Position numbers and translations under genes: made by a program. The notes under the pieces were generated by a model that was given only the letters and a program-made list of their open reading frames with translations, was not told where the DNA came from and did no database searches. From Isoetes taiwanensis (taxonomy: Eukaryota > Streptophyta > Lycopodiopsida > Isoetales > Isoetaceae), in NCBI GenBank assembly GCA_021234155.1, contig JAJEKV010000002.1:35132128-35196127 (forward strand): DNA of 64,000 bases, read 5' to 3'. Positions 57,438 to 64,000 of this stretch are shown here, piece after piece. Each line of letters begins with the position of its first letter. Position 1 is the stretch's first letter.

Positions 57438-59454
57438 CCAGCCTTATCCCATTGTATGACTTACTAGGCACGCCCACATTACCTTTTTTTGAGGACCCTC
57501 TTCCCCCTTTAGGGGTGGAGGCCCCCACTTTAATGTGGTCACATTTTCGCACCCTTCTTTTAGCCCCCCTCCCTTACCATTTCCGTTGAATTTTTAGAGG
57601 TCCTCTCCTCCTTTTTGGAGGCCCCCTCCTCTCCCGTATGGGGAAACGTATATGGAGGGGGGTAAAAAAATGTCACATGTAGATATTAGATATGGGGATG
57701 ACATAGGTGTTATAGGTGTTGTACTGCGTGATAATGTAAGAATAAACACGTCCACCCACCACATCTCTTCATTTTGACTTAGAGCAAATCGAAACAAATT
57801 TCTTGTTTATAGAGGTTAGATAGTCGTCGTTCTTGTCGCAGAGGTTAGATAGTCGTCATGGTAATTAAGATTCACAAGCAAGGGCAAGTATTTCTTGCTA
57901 TTTGTTGAAAGGGAAGGCCAAAATGATTATTAGAAGATCATGGGACACATTAACGCTATCTTGAAACATCAAACCATGAACACGTATGGTCTCAAAATTG
58001 TGATCATGAAAGGAAACTCGTCAGAGCTTTTGCAGCATACCTCGACCAACAGAATTTACATGTACTTCAAGTTTTTTTTTTCTCGTTAAAGAATTTGCAC
58101 AACAAAAATGTGCACCTTTATTTTGGTGCCTTATATCTACAAGAGTTTCGAGCTAAGCCATCATGTCCAATGCCACATAGTAGATGGTCCTAGAGACAAT
58201 ATTACTTGCATTTAATTTGGTACAAATTATGTTATTGACAATTTGCTTTCCGAGAAGTGTCCGGGACTGCCATCACAATTGGCTCGAAAAGTACATGCAT
58301 TTCAAGATTTATTTATTCATTTTTATTTTTTTTGTTCAAGAATTGGAACAAAATGTGCACCCTTATTTTGGTGCTCTTTTGTGTTCCAATTCATTGCAAA
58401 AGATGTCCTACAATTAGCTTTGTCTAATGTCTCGCCTTTGTATACACTAGAATCTAAAGCATGATTATTGATTTCTCTTCATTTGGAGATCTCGACACTT
58501 TTTAGAAAACCCCACGGACTTACGCTATTTCGCAAACTAGATCATCACGCTCTTTTGGCTTCGGAAAAACAACAACAATCTGCTCTTTGCTTCACGATGG
58601 CTATTTTTCCCTTCAGACAATCTGCCCTTTGCTTCACGATCTTTTCTAGTCGGCTGCCTTTTCAACAATATTCAGTCTTTACTGCATGAACGTCCATTGG
58701 GTTCCATTTTTTATTTCATACTAGGCCAAAAGCTTTGTGGTACTATAGTTTGCACTTGAAACCTTAGTTTGCAGACAATGCCATAGTCAATATATTTGTA
58801 TTGTTTGTTTCATCTTCTCCCTTGCAAGATATTACTTGCTTATAATGGACTTTTTTGCAGATGCAATGTCTTATGATGACGTCGTTTATGGTTTGTTCTA
58901 CAGGTTTAAGGAAGTTTTCTTTGCTACTTTAACTAGATTATGCAATAGATTGAGAAGCGAGTTTCCAAAATTTCAACATTCTCTTATTGAGACTTGGGAA
59001 ATTAGTTGCAGCAAAAGGCCTTTTGCTCTTATTGGACTAGGCATCTCTTTGATTAATTTGAATAAGGCGAAGACCTTATTGACGTGTTTATGGTTGGTTG
59101 GATACAATAATGACATGTGCTCATCTATGCAACAAATTAATCTGCATTTTATCAAGAACTTCGATGCAAACCTATGATTGGACATAGACCAATGCAGAAA
59201 CATACATACTCAAATAAACAAGCTAATTGCTCTCTGTAGATTGTTCGACAAGCAAATCAATGAAGATACCTCTTGTATCTTATATTGTTGCTTTCACTAT
59301 CCTTATTGAAACGCATAACCATTATATGTTGTTGCGAATATAAATTTAAATAAAGACTAGTTATGGTATGGTGTTGTTTGCTTTGGTAACTAATTTGAAA
59401 AGATGGTTGTCTCATAACAAACAATGTGGCTTGGAGGGGGCAAAGGTAGATAGA
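57438..59454. other. Intergenic, no recognised gene
   Basis: A C/T- and G-rich stretch with short palindromes (57480-57670) is followed by AT-rich DNA. A plus-strand frame at 58836-59177 (113 codons) and a T-rich duplication 'tgctctttgcttcacga' at about 58580-58640 are visible; no family recognised. Confidence 0.35.
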
Positions 59455-62075
59455 ATGAGAATGAGAATGAGAATGATTTTTTATCGTCCAATCGAGGCCA
59501 ATCGGCCTATGGGACCCATAAGGGGCAAACAAACTTATTATCGTCAGGGTTAAAAACCCCCGCCCCGAAGGGTTTTCGAGGGAAAAACCGTGGCAGTAAT
59601 AAGAATGCTGTCAAACTGTACAAGTATACATCAATGTTTATATACATGTCAAGTGTGTGCCCGAGGACATAGCTGATCTCGCATGTCCATAACCTCCGAA
59701 GATATGATCCCAAACCCCGTGACGGATCGCGGCTCAATGTCACATGTAACGGCTGGCGGGCCCGACCAACTTCAAAGATATCGGTCCTAATTTGATCATA
59801 TCTTTGGGCAACTTTGAAGGGTATGAGATTCATCCTCAATGACTCCCATTTGGCGGCATTGCCAGAGCGGTCTGGCGTGGTTCACCAATCCATCCGCCTG
59901 TCTTAATTCAAGATGATGTGCCCCCGTGCGAATGGAGGCAATGAGTCTCTGCGCTTTTCATGGGCAAGTGGGTACGCGGGTAGCATTGCGGGCCTCGTTC
60001 CAATGTGGGATTTATGTGGCCCGGTAGTGTCTTTGTCTTGACCTGTTCAAGGGCATTGGCATCCCAAAGCTTGCCGAGGAAGCAATCGTCAAGATATTGC
60101 CTCAAGCTATGGCGACCGCCTGTTTGCACATGTATGCACCGTGCTCGCGCACATTCCATCTAGCCAACCATTGAGCTCTCTTTTTCCCTCCAAAGGGGCC
60201 TTGAGGGCTAGCGGCTCCATTGCCATGATATAAGCTAGTTTAGGGAGACGAGCATCGTCCATATTGACCACCTTCTGAAAATAGACAATGTGGCGATCAA
60301 GGGCCGCCCTCTGAAGAGGCAAGAATCCTGTCTCCTGCAGTAGAATTTGATATGGGACTGTGGACTTCACCCCTAGTGCTCGTACTAAGAAGGCTTTCTA
60401 CGGACTGCTCCAAGTCATTCAAGTAGCAAGTGATACTACCGGGCCCCATACTTCCACCCAGATAAAAGGACGGGCTCCACTAAGACCTTGAGCAGTGCGG
60501 TGGATGGGCCCAATCATACAACTCCAGCTCTATGACTATTGTTTTGCATTGCATATAGTGCCTTCCAGCCTGCCGTCACTCGTAGCCGTATGGATGTGTC
60601 CCAGTGCATAGTAGAAGGAAACTCCACTCCCAAATATTTGTATGTGGATGCAACTTCCACATTTTGGCCTCGGTAACTGAAGGAGGGGACCCTCGGCTGA
60701 CGTGAAGATGATATGAAAACCACCTTAGTCTTGGCCAGGTTGACGCGCATATCAGTCGCTTGGCAGAATGTGTCCAGGGCATCGAGATGTCGTTGCATGT
60801 CTGCTGGTGTGTAAGCTAGGAGGTCCACATCATCAGCATATATTAACTGTCTGATGATCTGATAGAGAAGGTGAGCTCCATCGCCCCCATTATCAGCAAG
60901 CCAGCTCTCCAATTGATCAATGTAAAGCCCAAACAATGTTGGGGAGAGGGCATCCCCGGCCGAACCCCCGATTTCGCTATCAAATGGTTGGCTTTATGCC
61001 GCGAACCGACCCGAGCATCTTCATTATAGCTTTGTACCTTTGCATTACGCAAATCTACAGGAACCCCCACCGTTGGTGGTCTTGCCCATAGTTTTCCCCA
61101 GGAGGCACGTTGTCAAAGCTGGCGCGGGCCCGGCAAAATCCAACCGCTCGAGGATCCCGGCAAGCAATTTTGCAAACACCAACCTGACCATGATTGTTCG
61201 ATAATTGTACGGGCGGTGTGGGTCACCCGCCTTATATATGGGAACAACTACGCTATTGGTCCTGCAGTACGGGGAAACCTTCTGTAATGCCTTGTTGAAC
61301 AAAGGCGGTCGACTAACTTGGTATTATGGACGCCCACGCCCACTTAAGTAATTCTGCACGCATACCATCCAAGTCGAGGCTTTCCCATTGGCAAGATCTT
61401 TGCAAGCCTTGTTCCGCGTCGAATCGTGATTTCCAACACCGGGCCTTCTTGCAAGGATAATGCCGCATGTGCACCCCGAGGGTCGTATAGCTGTTGCAAG
61501 TATTGTCTCCACCGCTTTCGGGGAGTGATATTCCACGTGGAACATCGCGGCTTTCTAAGAACCCTTAGCCCGAGAAAGGTCCACGGGATGACGTTCCGGA
61601 GGTAAAACATTTCCCTTTGATGCGCTGCAATGTGCACGGCTTTCTTAGCTTTAAGGAAGATGCGATCTTGTCCGATGCGCATGTGGTAAAAGCAGGGTCT
61701 GTGACTTGGCGGAGTTAGCGTTTGTGTTCCTTGCACTCTGCATCAAACCATTGATTACGTGGGAAGGTTGTGTTCCTGGAGGTCCGTCGCGGGCGGCTTA
61801 TCCCAAAGCACCTCTCTGCCGCAGTCCTAAGCACATCAGTCAGCCGTCCTGTCTGTTGCTCTAGTGTAGGATATTGCAAAATTTCTGTCAGGTCATCTAT
61901 AAGCATCTGGGCATAAGCCCCTGCATGTTCATAATCCAATCGCAGCTGGGGCATGTGAGGAGTTGTTGCACCGGGGGTTCGCACAACCTGCCAAGCCAAC
62001 TTCAAGTAAAGTGGTAAGTGGTCTGAGTCGATCTCTTCATCCCTATTAGTTGTTCCCACCTGAAAGTGCTTGACA
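59455..62075 (-). mobile_element. LINE, broken ORF2, with 3' region and microsatellite tail
   Basis: From the 5' side on the minus strand: the end of the endonuclease domain ('DSDHLPLYLKLAW', about 62030), the linker, the RT start ('VVPIYKAGDPHRPYNYRTIM', about 61240), 'FGLYIDQLESWLADNG' and the catalytic 'IYADDVDLLAY' (about 60840), then 'TYKYLGVEFPSTMHWD' and a C-terminal region to 59908. Frames change at least five times, so it is dead. The 3' region holds the structured motif (59537-59607) and a hairpin TATGG-GTC-CCATA (59507-59519), and ends in an ATTCTC-repeat tail (59455-59475). 5'-truncated. Closest in the window to the LINEs at 4808 and 11836. Confidence 0.87.
59537..59607 (-). ncRNA. 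Conserved structured motif, copy in LINE 3' region
   Basis: The minus strand shows the outer stem CTTATTA/TAATAAG (sequence differs from the other copies, pairing kept), the inner CCCUCG/CGGGGG helix and an apical hairpin CCC-UUCG-GGG in place of CCC-GAAA-GGG. It lies about 130 nt before the LINE tail, where a reverse transcriptase recognition structure would be expected. Confidence 0.5.
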
Positions 62076-64000
62076 GAGCGAGTCTTTGAGATTCATTGAT
62101 GAAGATAAGAAACTATTTGCATACGAAATTATGGATTTGATCTTAACTGTTGACCTGTAGAAATGTTATAGTGTGTTGTCTTTGTATAGATGATACTTCT
62201 AATGAAATGATTTTATGGTGAGGCATTGGTAGGCTTTAAGAACCTGTAGAAAGCTTTGCTGCAATATGAAAGCAACAATGTTATAGTTGAAGAAGTGTAT
62301 GTCCCTCTTTGGTTCAGAAGGAGGTAGTGGTTTTTAGCATTACTCATGATTTTATTCTGAGGAAGTCTCGATAGTTGTGAATAAATTGTGTCTCTAATGT
62401 TTGAACTACGCAATAAGTCATGGAATGCAATGGAAAAAGATACTTAGCTTTCTTTCATGGGAATATAGTTGAATATTATGTGGTGCATGGCTTAACAATT
62501 CATTTTATTGTGCATGCCCTACAATGGCGCATAGGCATTGATCTTATTGGACTACTAAATTAGATAATGCTAATAATCAGACTTTAATACAAATAGTAAT
62601 GGTGCCTGAGCTTAGCAACTCTTTGTTAGGAAATATGGAATGTCTTGTAGTTTGGGAAAATAAAGGACATCACATAATTCAAACTTTCAAAGGCTAAAAT
62701 AGAACTATGAAATAACGTTTACGTGTTCATAAATTTGGGAAAGTGGAATTATATAAATATGTAGGAACTTTCTCGGATGTTATTGATTTTGTAATAATTA
62801 CATTTTATAGTCAGAATAAATTGCATAAAATGGTTGTATTGATTTCGTTCCTCAATTATACTGAAATTTGATTCGGGTCATCGACAATTGGGCCAATTAG
62901 GACTTGAAGATTGAATGTAATAGTGGACCCTAAGATTTTGTATTTTCTTTGTATCAAATTTGGACACTTTTGACCATGTACAATGTTGCAGAGATGCATT
63001 ACAGCATAATTTAGGACTTGTTCCTTTCTAGTCTACCTATTTGCTGGGATTTAGTAACCATATGCAGTATTGTCATATCTTTTTTAACACACATTGTGCA
63101 CATATAGTAATTAATCAATAGGCATTGTTTTGAGATTCTCAATTTGACATGCATCAGTGCTATAGAGACATGTTATACCTCATCAAAAGATGGAGAGAGA
63201 CAAATATGATGTAATTAGGATATATATAATTGCTCTATGGTAAGCACTTGTGCCTAAGGTGATATGACATTTGCTTTAAGGTGAATCTGAACCCCCTTGA
63301 TTAATGCTTTGCTTGTGTTGAGAAATCGAGGGATTTGATGAGAACAGTTTGCAACCATGGCTTCCTTTCTAGAAAAAGTAAACTATGTAATGCCACTGTT
63401 AAAAAATTAAATTTCAATCGATGCATTTAAGTTCCAAACCACTTTTCAGATTCATCTACATTTGCTAGAACTTAACTTTCGAGAGCATCTAGTATCGTGT
63501 AGTTGGGCACAACATATTGTCTACGGGACAATAATGTGATGCTCATGAAATGTTATGGGAAATGAGGGGAGGAGGCAAGGCCATTCAAGGAATTTAAATT
63601 CGAATTTGCAAGTTATCAATAGGAATTTAGATGGAGGGTTGGATTTGTAATTGGTATTCGGTGGGATGAATAGGATATGGGTACGTCCTAGATTCCTGCC
63701 ATGTCAACCATCTTGGATCCTTGCCTACTCTATTAGATCCTCTGAGCTTCCATCCAGTTCTTGGAGACTCCTTCCAAAATTCAATGCTCTCTAAGGTCCT
63801 AGAAGATTTCCCAAGTTTTCTCCAAGATTCCTGAAAATCCCATAAATTTCTTGAAAGATTCTTTTAAGATGTTTCAAAAATTCCAACACATCACCTCAAA
63901 TTTCTTCACAATTCTTGAACTTCTCTAATATGATGATGATGAGGTGGTTTTCTATTCTATTCTATTCTTTCACACTCCTATACAAAGTTCTTGCAAGTAT
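62076..64000. other. AT-rich intergenic DNA, no recognised gene
   Basis: No coding potential of note on either strand. The last 300 bp carry 'agattcc/aattcttga' type low-complexity runs. Confidence 0.45.

Noticed and set aside
57480-57670. G/C-run block considered as a G-quadruplex or satellite
   Set aside because: Runs are irregular and mixed with C-runs on the same strand; no repeating unit or clear quadruplex spacing.
59541-59560. CTGACGA (a perfect CUGANGA) on the minus strand of the structured motif in the LINE
   Set aside because: It has no GAAA in the matching position for any of the three hammerhead topologies, and the other two copies lack it.

Overview
This window looks like nuclear DNA of a land plant. 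Four plant gene families are recognisable: a multi-exon class III alcohol dehydrogenase (S-nitrosoglutathione reductase), a dirigent gene, a reticulon-like fragment and a type III polyketide synthase (chalcone synthase-like) fragment. I saw no bacterial operons, organellar gene clusters, tRNA, rRNA or CRISPR. The mix of LINEs, GA microsatellites and compact introns would suit a seed-free plant such as a fern, lycophyte or bryophyte, but the sequence alone does not settle the lineage.

Most of the window is accessory DNA made of nested and decayed mobile elements. From left to right: a broken gag region of an LTR element (107-1408, minus); a broken LINE (4808-6856, minus); a purine-rich repeat district (7457-11628) with structured repeat 'A'; two LINE pieces bordered by long (GA)n arrays (11629-16857); a partial copy of repeat A (18401-18531); a small TIR element (21328-21650); structured repeat 'B' (22602-23650); a nonsense-riddled transposase-like gene (25815-28272, plus); possible exons of an unrecognised minus-strand gene (28800-30064); a short gag-only LTR element with a 5-bp target duplication (31902-34737); a type III PKS relic (36383-36700); and a 392-bp inverted repeat (37511-38478).

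The one nearly complete host gene is GSNOR (39730-41901, plus). It has ten exons with clean GT/AG borders, but one extra A in exon 2 shifts the frame. Downstream is a tandem array (unit about 315-327 bp). A 5.7-kb L1-like insertion splits it (42897-48643); the insertion carries a reticulon gene fragment at its 5' end and is bounded by a 13-bp duplication. A full-length Ty1/copia element (50455-55314, minus) then interrupts a dirigent gene, with a 5-bp duplication. Further right are a hAT-type non-autonomous element packed with 20 alternating copies of a 14-bp hairpin motif (56727-57429) and a fifth LINE (59455-62075, minus).

The most unusual signals are two. First, a ~65-nt motif occurs in repeats A and B and in the 3' region of the last LINE; its helices are kept by paired changes and its loop switches from GAAA to UUCG, as in structured RNAs. 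Second, the hAT-like element has an internal palindrome array. Repeats A and B also share a common junction point, as if derived from head-to-tail multimers.
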